Shown one piece after another: positions 15,375-23,096 of a DNA stretch of 55,090 nucleotides (positions within the stretch are counted from its first letter, which is position 1; every line of letters starts with the position of its first letter). Source of the DNA: Caryophanales bacterium (lineage in GTDB: Bacteria; Bacillota_I; Bacilli_A; RFN20; CAG-288); the NCBI GenBank assembly GCA_021621525.1, contig JAJVUU010000002.1, positions 1 to 55,090 of the forward strand. The letters are read 5' to 3'. Below the pieces are notes generated by a model. The model made no database searches. It worked only from the letters and a program-made list of their open reading frames with translations, and had not been told where the DNA came from. Position numbers and translations under genes: made by a program.

Positions 15375-15943
15375 CTATGCGTGTTGCTTAAAAGGATGAT
15401 GGCAAGATAATATACACCCTTGCAAAATGCCAAGTATGATGTTTGTTCCAAGACCGATGTTGACCATCAGAAGGGCATCGCTGATGACAAGGACAAGGAT
15501 ACCAAAACGGATGAAGGGCTTCTCCTTGATGGAAGAACCGAAAAGAAAGGATATCAGAAAGGCATAGATGAGAAACATGACCATCAAAGGGTTGTTGCTT
15601 CTATCAAAGATGAGGATGACACAAAGAATGAGGACAAAGGAAATCCAGCTGCAATGAAACTATATCTGTTTAGCTTTTCATGCCTTAGGAAATAGACAAG
15701 AATGATGAGGTGGGCTAAGGCAAAGATACCTCCACTTGCGATGAAACTATAGTTGATGGTGATGTCAGCTGACATGAAGAGAGACATCAGCATCAAGAGG
15801 ATGATGCTATATGGATTTCTGTATTTATATAAGCTGATAAGAGAAAGAAGAAAGGAAATACCGATTCCTGCCTTGAACAAGGTACATAGAGGTTCGGACT
15901 TTCCACATTGAGGTGAAAGACAACTTACAATCCGGCACAGCAA
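15375..15943 (-). pseudogene. YhhN/TMEM86-like membrane protein gene with a frameshift
   Basis: Two overlapping minus-strand frames together encode one membrane protein of about 190 residues. The first part (from about 15943) reads SEPLCTLFKAG ... LFMSADITINYSF ... RYSFIAAGFPL and then leaves frame. From about 15650 the other frame carries on FVLILCVILIFDRSNNPL ... VISDALLMVN. The spacing of hydrophobic segments and the two acidic motifs recall YhhN-type lysoplasmalogenases, but the match is only moderate. One base lost or gained near 15645-15655 explains the break. Genuine decay and a sequencing error cannot be told apart here. Confidence 0.5.
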
Positions 15944-16039
15944 AGGATAATCAAAGATGTAAACAGGATTCCAATAATCGTTTCTTTCTCGTGTATGATT
16001 TTTATGGCGATTCCTGTCATTACTTGAAATTGTTTTATG

Positions 16040-17029
16040 CTAGATACATTTCACAAAGTAATCAAAGCTATCGTCAAGGAACTCCTGTATCTTAAGACGG
16101 ACTTCCTCATTTAGATGAGATACTCTTCCTTGATTCATGACATAGGGATCGATATATCTCTTCTTGGAAGGAATCTTGAATGAGTACGGACTTGTCGGAA
16201 ATGCTTCTTTTGTGACGTGTCTCAGATTTCTAAACGATAGAAAGTCTTTCTTTGTCTCTTCATCCTGCAGCAGCTTATCTATCAATTCTTTCTCCGTGAG
16301 ATAGAGATCATTCATGGAGATGACGTTTCTGTCGATGGCCTTTTTTAGGACCCTGCTTAGATATTCCATTCCATATCTGTCTTCGTCAGTGACATAGACA
16401 TGGGAATTCTTCAAGGTGAGAAGAGCAAATTTCTTGGCCAAGGAGAGGCTTTGGAAGCAAAGTTCTTCTTCCTTGTCTTCGTTTAGGGATACTTCGATGT
16501 CCTGATAGATTTCTCTTAGTTCCTCTATGGAAGCAAAACCATAGTGATATAAATTTGAAAGGGTATATTCAAGCCTGTCACTGGAAAGCTTGGGAGAATC
16601 ATTGTCACAGATGGGATATCTGTGATAATCATTTACATCAAAGGTGCAAAGCCCTAGTCTTTTCAGGTTTTCCTGAATCTTATTGGAATTCTCGATGATT
16701 CTTGTCGTCTCTTCCTCGGTAGCTTCCTGACGGACATAATCCTTTTTCAGAAAGTCGATGACATGGGCAAAGCATGGTGTGGCGATGTCATGGAAAAGAG
16801 ACGCGAGAGACTGCCTTGTATCTTTGCTGAAGTGATAGGTTATCAAGGCGGTGTTCAGGCAGTGTGTGAATCTGGAATACTCCTTGAGATCCTTGTAGAA
16901 AGGAAAAGAAGTATATTCCATTCCACAGTGCATGCCGACATCCTTCAGTCTTGTCATCTCCCTGGCTTCTAAAAAAGGAAGAAGAAAAGAAGGCACCTCA
17001 TTGTGGTAAATTGTAGTAAGAGGGTTCAT
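16040..17029 (-). CDS. HD-domain phosphohydrolase-like protein
   Basis: 329 residues. The HD signature is FTHCLNTALITYHF (about 56-69) followed by LFHDIATPCFAH (about 79-90), giving the H...HD metal-site pattern of dNTP/nucleotide phosphohydrolase-like proteins. The helical middle and basic C-terminal part are not assignable. The start at 17029 overlaps the zur stop (ATGA) and follows AGGAG within the end of zur, so the two genes are coupled. An upstream ATG at 17047 inside zur is less likely. The link with a zinc regulator may mean that it is a metal-dependent enzyme made when zinc changes, but this is inference. Confidence 0.7.
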   Translation of the reverse strand: MNPLTTIYHNEVPSFLLPFLEAREMTRLKDVGMHCGMEYTSFPFYKDLKEYSRFTHCLNTALITYHFSKDTRQSLASLFHDIATPCFAHVIDFLKKDYVRQEATEEETTRIIENSNKIQENLKRLGLCTFDVNDYHRYPICDNDSPKLSSDRLEYTLSNLYHYGFASIEELREIYQDIEVSLNEDKEEELCFQSLSLAKKFALLTLKNSHVYVTDEDRYGMEYLSRVLKKAIDRNVISMNDLYLTEKELIDKLLQDEETKKDFLSFRNLRHVTKEAFPTSPYSFKIPSKKRYIDPYVMNQGRVSHLNEEVRLKIQEFLDDSFDYFVKCI

Positions 17030-17436
17030 TTGTCTTTCTCCTGACATTCCTTGCAGATGCCATATAGCTCGATGTTCTGGTCATTGAGATGGAATCCGGT
17101 CGCCTTCTCTATCTTTTCGTTGACCTCTTCGAAAGGACAGAAGTCCAAAGGAATCCTCTTATGGCATTTCAGACAGACCAGGATGTGGGAATCCTCTTCT
17201 TTGACAAGAGAATAGACGTTCTCCTTCTTCTCATTGACTTCCTTTAGGACGAGACCGCTTTTTTCAAAAGCCTGCATGGTCCTGTAGATGGTGGACAGAT
17301 CGATGCTTCCTTTTTCAAAGTGGAAGAACAGCTCCTCGACGCTGCAGGGATGGTCGATCTCTTGTAAGGCTGAAAGAATCCGCTGTCGGTTCCTTGTCTT
17401 TTTGAGATGATATTTTTCAAATGCGTTTTCGTTCAT
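17026..17436 (-). CDS. zur: Fur-family zinc uptake regulator
   Basis: 136 residues. The N-terminal winged helix (KTRNRQRILSAL, about 13-24; DLSTIYRTMQAFEKSGLV, about 46-63) is followed by a Fur dimerisation domain with two CxxC pairs, CLKCHKR and CKECQEK, for the structural zinc. It lies divergent from znuABC across a 21-bp perfect palindrome of Fur type, which identifies zinc as the probable signal. The ATG is only eight bases from a -10 box (TTGAAA, 17-bp spacer, CAAAAT), so the mRNA is probably leaderless. The HD-domain gene follows with a 4-bp overlap. Confidence 0.85.
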   Translation of the reverse strand: MNENAFEKYHLKKTRNRQRILSALQEIDHPCSVEELFFHFEKGSIDLSTIYRTMQAFEKSGLVLKEVNEKKENVYSLVKEEDSHILVCLKCHKRIPLDFCPFEEVNEKIEKATGFHLNDQNIELYGICKECQEKDK

Positions 17437-17444
17437 ATGAGGGT

Positions 17445-17490
17445 ATTTTGAACTTTTTTGCTTGCAGTTTCAAGATGAAATGTGTATATT
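17445..17490. promoter_or_regulatory. Back-to-back promoters of zur and znuA
   Basis: Minus strand: TTGAAA (17468-17473), 17-bp spacer, CAAAAT (17445-17450), start codon eight bases on. Plus strand: TTGCAG (17462-17467), 17-bp spacer, TATATT (17485-17490). The two -35 boxes abut, so RNA polymerase may not occupy both at once. Confidence 0.7.
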
Positions 17491-17494
17491 TCTC

Positions 17495-17515
17495 AAATGC
17501 AAATCATTTGCATTT
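17495..17515. promoter_or_regulatory. Zur box (21-bp perfect inverted repeat)
   Basis: Two 10-bp arms, AAATGCAAAT and ATTTGCATTT, around a central C, without mismatch: the length and symmetry of Fur-family operators. It covers the predicted znuA transcript start (about 17497) and ends six bases before the ATG at 17522, but it is 45 bp from the zur -10. It should repress znuA more than zur. Confidence 0.85.
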
Positions 17516-17521
17516 ACATAT

Positions 17522-18391
17522 ATGAAAAAGAAATCTATTATATCCGTCCTTCTTCTATCGATATCTCTTTCTGTCACATCCTGTCAAAGTGAAAAGAACC
17601 AGAATGTCATCTACACCTCTTTCTTTGCCATAGAGGACCTTGTAAGGAGGATCGTCGGTGACAAGTATGAAGTGAGAAGCCTCACCCCATACGGCAATGA
17701 ACCTCATGAGTATGAGCCCAAAGCCAAGGATGTCATCGCCATGTATGATGCCAAGGCCATCTTCTTCAATGGCCTATCCTTGGAAGGATACTATGATTCC
17801 CTCCCAGACAAGATGAAGGAAAAGACGGTCCTTCTTGATAAGGGAATCACGCCGATGACCATCGATAAGACAATAGACCCCCATATCTGGCTTTCCATAG
17901 ACAATGCCATGAAGGAGATGGAAACCATCCTGTCGACTATGAAGGCCATCGATTCTGTAAATGCTGCCTATTATGAGAAGAACTATGAAGCGGCAAAGGG
18001 TGAATTCTCTTCCTTGCAGGAAGAATACAAAGCGAAGTTCTCCAATGTCGGGAAACCCTATCTTCTTGTCTCCCATGCGGCCTTCGGATACCTTTGCCGG
18101 GACTATCATCTGCAGCAGGTCTATGTCAATGGAATCTCTCCGGACAATGAACCGACGCCAAAGGCGCTGGAAAACATCATTGCCCTGGTCAGGCAATATG
18201 ATGTGAAGGTCATCTTCAATGAGGAGCTTGCCTCGGATGATGTCTCTTCCTTGATAGCCAAGGAGACCGGATGCAGGATGGATGTCCTAAGGACTCTGGA
18301 AGGGATTGAAAAAGACGAGGAAGGGAAGGAAGACTATCTTTCGTTGATGAGAAAGAATCTTGAAAAGATATACGAGGCAACCAATGATTGA
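17522..18391 (+). CDS. znuA: Zinc ABC transporter substrate-binding lipoprotein
   Basis: 289 residues. Signal peptide with lipobox SVTSC (Cys about 21). A cluster A-I (ZnuA/AdcA/TroA) fold with metal-ligand candidates His in GNEPHEYEP (about 62), His in DPHIWLS (about 121) and His in VSHAAFGY (about 185). There is no long His-rich loop, so the metal (Zn or Mn) rests on the Zur context. The start at 17522 follows the Zur box directly and has no Shine-Dalgarno; a GTG/ATG further upstream would lie inside the operator. It overlaps znuC by 8 bp. Confidence 0.88.
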   Translation: MKKKSIISVLLLSISLSVTSCQSEKNQNVIYTSFFAIEDLVRRIVGDKYEVRSLTPYGNEPHEYEPKAKDVIAMYDAKAIFFNGLSLEGYYDSLPDKMKEKTVLLDKGITPMTIDKTIDPHIWLSIDNAMKEMETILSTMKAIDSVNAAYYEKNYEAAKGEFSSLQEEYKAKFSNVGKPYLLVSHAAFGYLCRDYHLQQVYVNGISPDNEPTPKALENIIALVRQYDVKVIFNEELASDDVSSLIAKETGCRMDVLRTLEGIEKDEEGKEDYLSLMRKNLEKIYEATND

Positions 18392-19043
18392 TTTTGAACA
18401 TGTCAGTTTCTCCTATGAGGATGGAGACATCCTCAAGGATGTCAGCTTCCATCTTGACGATGGACGGTTTGTCGGCATCCTTGGACCCAATGGTGGAGGG
18501 AAATCCACCTTTTTAAGGCTTTGCCTAGGTCTTTTGAAGCCAAAGAGCGGAACCATCCAGAGGAAGGAAAGAAAGATATCCTATATCGCACAGACCACAT
18601 CTTTGGGAGATTCCTCCTTCCCGGCAACGGTGGAGGAAATCATCTCCTTGGGCCTGGCTGGGAAAGGAATCGACTTTCACTTCAGAAGAAGGAAGGAGAA
18701 CGTTGAAGAAATGATGGAACTCTTCCATCTGACACCTCTTCGCAGAAGGCTTGTCAACGAGCTGTCCGGAGGACAGCAGCAGAAGGTCAAGATTGCCAAG
18801 GCCCTGATTTCGGAGCCTTCCCTTCTTGTACTGGATGAACCGGATGCCGGAATGGATGAAAATGCCCATCATGAACTTGTGGACATCATCAACAGGCTTC
18901 ATGAGAAAAAGACCGGAATCCTCTTTGTCTCTCATCATCCCCATGACTTGGAGAAAGCAGATTTCATCTACTTCATCGAAGGAGGAAAGATCCTGACCTA
19001 TGAGCAGGAACTTGAAAGGGGGCATCATCATGTTGACCTATAG
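18384..19043 (+). CDS. znuC: Zinc ABC transporter ATP-binding protein
   Basis: 219 residues. Walker A GPNGGGKSTF (about 33-42), ABC signature LSGGQQQKV (about 128-136), Walker B LLVLDEPDAG (about 148-157) and switch His in FVSHHPHD. It energises uptake of the metal bound by the lipoprotein upstream. The start overlaps znuA by 8 bp and the end overlaps the permease by 14 bp, so the three genes are tightly coupled. Confidence 0.9.
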   Translation: MIDFEHVSFSYEDGDILKDVSFHLDDGRFVGILGPNGGGKSTFLRLCLGLLKPKSGTIQRKERKISYIAQTTSLGDSSFPATVEEIISLGLAGKGIDFHFRRRKENVEEMMELFHLTPLRRRLVNELSGGQQQKVKIAKALISEPSLLVLDEPDAGMDENAHHELVDIINRLHEKKTGILFVSHHPHDLEKADFIYFIEGGKILTYEQELERGHHHVDL

Positions 19044-19842
19044 CTTCATGAGGATAGCCTTCTTAGTTTGTATCTTCCTAGGTGTATCGATACCTCTTTT
19101 GGGAAGTTCGGCAGTCTATAAGAGACTATCTTCTTCCGGAGATGCCTTAGCCCATTCATCTTTGGCTGGCGTTGCCATCGGTCTGGCAAGCGGACTCAAT
19201 CCGCTTTGGATTTCAATCCTATGCTGCATCGTTTCCTTTCTCATCATCGAAGTGCTGAGAAAGAAGTTCAATAAGTACTCCGAACTCGGTGTCTCGGTCG
19301 TTTTGTCTGCCTCCATCGGCATTGCCGGCATTCTTTCAAGCTTCACCAAGGCCAGCAATTTCGATTCCTATCTCTTCGGAAGCATCCTTCTGATATCCGA
19401 TACGGAATTCATCATCACCCTTGTCCTCTTTGTCATATCCATCGCCTTCTCCTTTGTCTTCTATCCCCAGATCTTTGCAACCTTGTACAGTGAAAACGAA
19501 AGCAGGGTGTCTTCCATCAACGTCGGACTGCTCACCTTCTTCTCGGATCTCCTTCTTTCCATCTGTATCGCCATCGGAAGCAAGGTCGTCGGTTCTCTTG
19601 TCGTCTCAAGCCTGGTCGTCCTTCCTACCGCCATCGCCCTTCAGTTCAAGAAAGGATATAAGGTGACTTTGATCATATCTCTTGCAGCTTCTCTTCTTTC
19701 CATGCTTCTTGGCCTTACCATCGCCTACTATGCTGACTTGAAGCCTGGTGCCACCATCGTCTCTTTCTCTGTCTGTCTCCTTCTTCTTTCCATGGGCTAT
19801 ATGAAAACCAAGAGCCTGATAAGGAAACATCGTCATAACTGA
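19030..19842 (+). CDS. znuB: Zinc ABC transporter permease
   Basis: 270 residues with about eight hydrophobic segments; ABC-3 family. SGDALAHSSLAGVAIGLASG (about 37-56) is the conserved cytoplasmic loop typical of ZnuB/TroC permeases, and VVSSLVVLPTAIALQ lies in the C-terminal half. AAAGGGGG precedes the ATG at 19030. It completes the transporter and is followed at once by a terminator. Confidence 0.9.
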   Translation: MLTYSFMRIAFLVCIFLGVSIPLLGSSAVYKRLSSSGDALAHSSLAGVAIGLASGLNPLWISILCCIVSFLIIEVLRKKFNKYSELGVSVVLSASIGIAGILSSFTKASNFDSYLFGSILLISDTEFIITLVLFVISIAFSFVFYPQIFATLYSENESRVSSINVGLLTFFSDLLLSICIAIGSKVVGSLVVSSLVVLPTAIALQFKKGYKVTLIISLAASLLSMLLGLTIAYYADLKPGATIVSFSVCLLLLSMGYMKTKSLIRKHRHN

Positions 19843-19850
19843 AACAAGAA

Positions 19851-19889
19851 ATGCCAGCTCCTATCTTTGCTAGGGAACCGGCATTTTTT
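19851..19889 (+). terminator. Terminator of znuABC
   Basis: ATGCC (19851-19855) pairs with GGCAT (19880-19884), with an interrupted inner stem, followed by six T (19884-19889). Confidence 0.65.
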
Positions 19890-19897
19890 ATGGAACA

Positions 19898-19919
19898 GAA
19901 AAAGCCGGCAAAAGCCGGC
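19898..19919 (-). terminator. Terminator of the third CrtI-like gene
   Basis: A perfect GCCGGC/GCCGGC stem (19904-19919) around a TTTT loop (minus strand), extended by AA/TT, then a T run on the minus strand. It directly follows the stop codon. Confidence 0.8.
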
Positions 19920-19920
19920 T

Positions 19921-21486
19921 TTAGATAGTCTGTGGTTTTTTGACGGGAAGCTTTCCCAAAAGAGGTCTTTCTTCCTTGTTGACGAATTTCCTTCCGTCGA
20001 TACGGCATAGCCTCTGACAGGCATGCTTGCCGGAGATGAGGGCGATGGGAAGACCACCCGGTGGCATGATCCACTGGCCTGCGATGACAAAGGAATGAAG
20101 TCCCTTGATGAGACCAGGCCTCATCAGTCCCTTGGTGAACTTGGTCGTGATGAAGGACATATAGGAACCTTTATAGGCGTTGGTATAGCGCTCATAGGTA
20201 AGCGGCGTCGTGACATCGAGAAGCTGGATTTCGCCATCCTTGAGATGAAGCTTTTCCTTCATGAGCTTTAAGAAGGTATTGCCAAGAGCCATCTTCTGCC
20301 TGCGGTATTCATCCTTAGGCAAGGAAGAAAGGTAGTCATAGACTTCCTCGTTGGCCGGAATAAGGATGGTGAGGAGGGTATCGTCATGGAAGGAAGCCAA
20401 GGATTTGTCGAAGGCAAAGTTGCGGATACCGAAATGGTCGGTTCTCTTTCCGAAGATATCGATCGGATCGATCTTGTAATCCATCATCTTCGGGAAATTG
20501 TTCATGTTGCGCTTGGTCTTGAAGGCAATCATGATGGAAGTGTTGATCGGATTGGCCTTGGCATCACGGAATTGGGATTCAAAGCTTTCATCCTTATATT
20601 TGCCTTCCAGAAGGACGTTCAAGGTATGATAGGCATCGCAGGCAGCGATGACATAGTCAGCCTGGATTTCCTTTCCGTTCTCCAAGATGATTCCCTGGGC
20701 ATTGTCCCTCTTGATGAGAATCTTCTTCACGGGAGCGTTGAGGAAGAGTTTTCCACCCATCCTGGCGAACTTTCTGGCAACCTTCTTCATCAGTTCAAGG
20801 GAACCGCCTTCGACCATGCCGGCATTGTCCTTGCTGACAGCGGCACAGACGTAGAAGAAGGAATGGATGTTGTAGTTCGGCTCCATGAAACGGGTGATGA
20901 TTTCCCCGAGTTCCTTGTTGTGGAAGGTGCTGACATATTCTTCGACGGAGACATGCTTGTAGTGGAGGAAGGGGTAGGCTGCAGGAAGCATCCTGAGTCC
21001 GAAGAGCGTGAATTCGAATGGATTCATGTAATCCAAAGGCTTTTTGCAGGGAACGGAAATGGAATGGTATGCCTTGACGGTGGAGATGAAATTCCTGATG
21101 TTCCTTCGGTCTTCAGGGAAGAAGAAAAGCATCTCCTGCTCAAGCTTCTTCAAATCGCTGTAGAAGGTGAAGATCCTACCATCGTCGAGCATGTATTTGG
21201 TGATATATTCCGTCTTGAAGGTCTTGGCACCATCGTCAAAAAGGCCGATGTGCTGCCAGAGAGGATAGAGCTCGCTTGTAGGATTGGTTCCGACGATCCA
21301 GTGGGCACATCCGTCGATGTACTGCCCCTGTCTCATCCAACCGGTGCATTCTCCTCCGGGAATGGAGTGCTTCTCATAGATTTCGACATCAAAGCCATTG
21401 TCCAGGCAGTATATGCCTGCGGTCAGGCCGGACACACCGGCACCGACGATTATGACTTTCTTCTTGGTTAAATTTGAAATGTTCAT
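19921..21486 (-). CDS. CrtI-like FAD oxidoreductase, third copy
   Basis: 521 residues from the preferred start at 21486 (MNISNLTKKK, just before the FAD fold KVIIVGAGVSGLTAGIYCL). YEKHSIPGGECTGW and C-terminal VIAGQWIMPPGGLPIALIS complete a CrtI/phytoene-desaturase pattern. It is more canonical than, and clearly different from, the pair at 4.8-9.2 kb (GAG instead of GGA/GSA, PPGGLP instead of GDGMGP). It lacks neighbours for carotenoid synthesis. No Shine-Dalgarno precedes 21486; GATAAT lies nine bases upstream of the ATG, so the mRNA may be nearly leaderless. The earlier start at 21552 would add 22 residues with no ribosome site. A role in lipid or polyene redox chemistry is likely; the substrate is unknown. 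Confidence 0.75.
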   Translation of the reverse strand: MNISNLTKKKVIIVGAGVSGLTAGIYCLDNGFDVEIYEKHSIPGGECTGWMRQGQYIDGCAHWIVGTNPTSELYPLWQHIGLFDDGAKTFKTEYITKYMLDDGRIFTFYSDLKKLEQEMLFFFPEDRRNIRNFISTVKAYHSISVPCKKPLDYMNPFEFTLFGLRMLPAAYPFLHYKHVSVEEYVSTFHNKELGEIITRFMEPNYNIHSFFYVCAAVSKDNAGMVEGGSLELMKKVARKFARMGGKLFLNAPVKKILIKRDNAQGIILENGKEIQADYVIAACDAYHTLNVLLEGKYKDESFESQFRDAKANPINTSIMIAFKTKRNMNNFPKMMDYKIDPIDIFGKRTDHFGIRNFAFDKSLASFHDDTLLTILIPANEEVYDYLSSLPKDEYRRQKMALGNTFLKLMKEKLHLKDGEIQLLDVTTPLTYERYTNAYKGSYMSFITTKFTKGLMRPGLIKGLHSFVIAGQWIMPPGGLPIALISGKHACQRLCRIDGRKFVNKEERPLLGKLPVKKPQTI

Positions 21487-21575
21487 ATGGTGTATATTAT
21501 CGCAAAACCGCTCTTCAATTGATATAGAAAACGTAGGAACGGCATAAATCATGCTTTAAAAGCGCTTAAATTGTC

Positions 21576-21583
21576 TTGTACAA
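21576..21583. promoter_or_regulatory. TTGTACAA palindrome upstream of the third CrtI-like gene
   Basis: The same 8-bp palindrome occurs in the divergent promoter of the lipid locus (3146-3153). It lies 90 bp upstream of the preferred start. Chance occurrence is quite possible in a window of this size. Confidence 0.25.
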
Positions 21584-21644
21584 ATGATGGATTGCGTAAA
21601 ATAAATGCACGATTGGTAAAGAGCATGACAAAAGATGACAGGGT

Positions 21645-21671
21645 AAACAAAAACAGGGTCGAAACCCTGTT
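21645..21671 (-). terminator. Terminator of bioY
   Basis: AACAGGGT pairs with ACCCTGTT around TTCG (21652-21671), followed on the minus strand by TTTG and TTTACC. The stem touches the bioY stop codon. Confidence 0.75.
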
Positions 21672-22237
21672 TAAGCGGCATGTCTTGTGGGAATGGACAA
21701 GGCCTTGTCAAGCGGCTTCCTGAGTTTGAAGGTCACGAGCGTTCCACAGACAATCTTGCATGCGTCTCCAGGAAGGAAGGGAACGACGCAGGCCATCAAG
21801 GCAGCAGCGAAGGCTTTCGGATTTCCATTGACGTTGCAATAGATGAGGTACCAGGCAAGGCCGAAGGCGTAGATGAAGAATGTCGCAAGAATCATGCCGA
21901 GAGGATAAATCCAGAATCTATCTTTCTTCCATGTGATGAGAAGGGATTCGGCGACGATTCCGACGATGTATCCATAGATGAATCCTGCAGTCGGTCCGGC
22001 AAGCGGAGCAAGTCCGGCCTGGAAGCTGGAGAAGACAGGAACACCCATCATACCTATCAATATATATAGGACGACACAGATGGGAGCTCTCTTGACATCA
22101 AGAAGAGCACCGATGATATAGACAGCCAAGGTTGCCAGTGTTATCGGGACAGGTCCTATAGGAATGGAAAGCGGAGCAAGCACACATAACAAGGCAGTGA
22201 ACAGGGCGATGAAGGCAATATTTCTTGTGGTATTCAT
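21671..22237 (-). CDS. bioY: Biotin ECF transporter S component
   Basis: 188 residues, about six membrane segments. IPIGPVPITLATLAVYIIGA (about 25-44) and the Gly/Pro-rich LAPLAGPTAGFIYGYIVG (about 76-93) are typical of BioY. It imports biotin alone or with an ECF energising module. AAAGGA (22246-22251) precedes the start. No biotin synthesis genes lie nearby, so the organism probably depends on uptake. Confidence 0.9.
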   Translation of the reverse strand: MNTTRNIAFIALFTALLCVLAPLSIPIGPVPITLATLAVYIIGALLDVKRAPICVVLYILIGMMGVPVFSSFQAGLAPLAGPTAGFIYGYIVGIVAESLLITWKKDRFWIYPLGMILATFFIYAFGLAWYLIYCNVNGNPKAFAAALMACVVPFLPGDACKIVCGTLVTFKLRKPLDKALSIPTRHAA

Positions 22238-22251
22238 TTGAATGGGTCCTT

Positions 22252-22265
22252 TGTTGTATACAACA
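22252..22265. promoter_or_regulatory. 14-bp palindrome next to the bioY ribosome site
   Basis: TGTTGTATACAACA is a perfect inverted repeat abutting the Shine-Dalgarno. It does not have the long gapped form of a classical BirA operator, so another biotin regulator could use it. An operator role is inference from position. Confidence 0.5.
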
Positions 22266-22394
22266 GATTTATTTTACGCCTTTGAAAGAGGTTTTCCTAG
22301 CAAAATCATCTGGGTCACAAAAGTTCTTCCTGCTGTGATGCAAAGCAAGGTAGTTTTTGCTTGAAGGGTGGTCTTTTTCAAACCTGATGGAAGT

Positions 22395-22850
22395 TCAGTC
22401 TTTTTTTGCATCCGGATGGGAAGAAAGATAGGTTTTTTTGATTTCTTCCGGCATATTGTCAATATCGGTGAGCTTCTCCATGTCGATTTTCCCGTCTTGC
22501 AGGGCAGTTTGATAGTACCATTTCTTGAACTGGATCAGATCGAGGTTCTTCTCCAATTCCTGTATTTGGTTTCTGATCCTTTCCTCGGCCTTGACAAAGA
22601 GGTCATATCTTTCATGGATGGTGGAGTCCCCCTGTTTGCAAAGCTCCATGAAATGGACGATCTCGTTGAGTTGAAGACCTGACTTCTTCAGACATTCGAC
22701 AAGGCGTATGGCATCGATGTTTTCCTTGTTGTAATAACGGATGCCACTCTTCCTTTCGGCATTGATGAGGATTCCTTCCTTCTCGTAATAACGTAAGGTT
22801 GAGATTGGCAAATTGGTAAGCTGGCTGATTTCTCCGATTGTGTATTTCAT
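22395..22850 (-). CDS. MerR-family transcriptional regulator
   Basis: 151 residues. The N-terminal MerR winged helix YTIGEISQLTNLPISTLRYY (about 3-22) with EKEGIL is followed by an antiparallel coiled-coil (about 80-115). The C-terminal part has no metal-binding Cys set, so the inducer is likely an organic compound or the protein is a non-metal MerR type. No Shine-Dalgarno is obvious. No gene follows on the same strand for 150 bp (bioY is next), and the divergent plus-strand gene starts 247 bp away. Confidence 0.85.
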   Translation of the reverse strand: MKYTIGEISQLTNLPISTLRYYEKEGILINAERKSGIRYYNKENIDAIRLVECLKKSGLQLNEIVHFMELCKQGDSTIHERYDLFVKAEERIRNQIQELEKNLDLIQFKKWYYQTALQDGKIDMEKLTDIDNMPEEIKKTYLSSHPDAKKD

Positions 22851-22865
22851 GATATGATGCTGAAG

Positions 22866-22889
22866 TTGACTTTAGCTATAGAATTCTAT
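22866..22889. promoter_or_regulatory. Palindrome and -35-like box upstream of merR-type gene
   Basis: The plus strand shows TTGACT (22866-22871), then the 12-bp palindrome ATAGAATTCTAT (22878-22889). Dyad symmetry just downstream of a -35 is how MerR proteins sit in long-spacer promoters. No obvious plus-strand gene begins close by, so autoregulation is the simpler reading. Confidence 0.4.
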
Positions 22890-23040
22890 TCATAAGATGT
22901 CAGAAAGGCAAGATGGAATGCAAGCACTTTCAGTCCGTTATGGAAGGATAAAACCTCCTGTTTCTATCTTCAAAGAAAAGAAAACTGAAAGAAAAGAGCC
23001 ATGATTTTAAGAAAAGTTTCTTCCATCAGTCTTCCTATCA

Positions 23041-23089
23041 TTGAACAGGAGAGGATGATTTGGATATAATATAGTTCGCTTTTTGGAGG
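23041..23089 (+). promoter_or_regulatory. Promoter and ribosome site of the repeat lipoprotein
   Basis: TTGAAC (23041-23046), 18-bp spacer, TATAAT (23065-23070), then TTTGGAGGT ahead of the ATG at 23097. Confidence 0.7.
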
Positions 23090-23096
23090 TCTCTCT

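Noticed and set aside
20386..21471. 361-codon open frame antisense to the third CrtI-like gene
   Set aside because: Mirror frame of a biased coding sequence; low-complexity Gly/Asp composition, no domain, no ribosome site.
22274..22462. Small minus-strand frame between bioY and the MerR gene
   Set aside because: Overlaps the end of the MerR gene out of frame, has no ribosome site and no recognisable composition.
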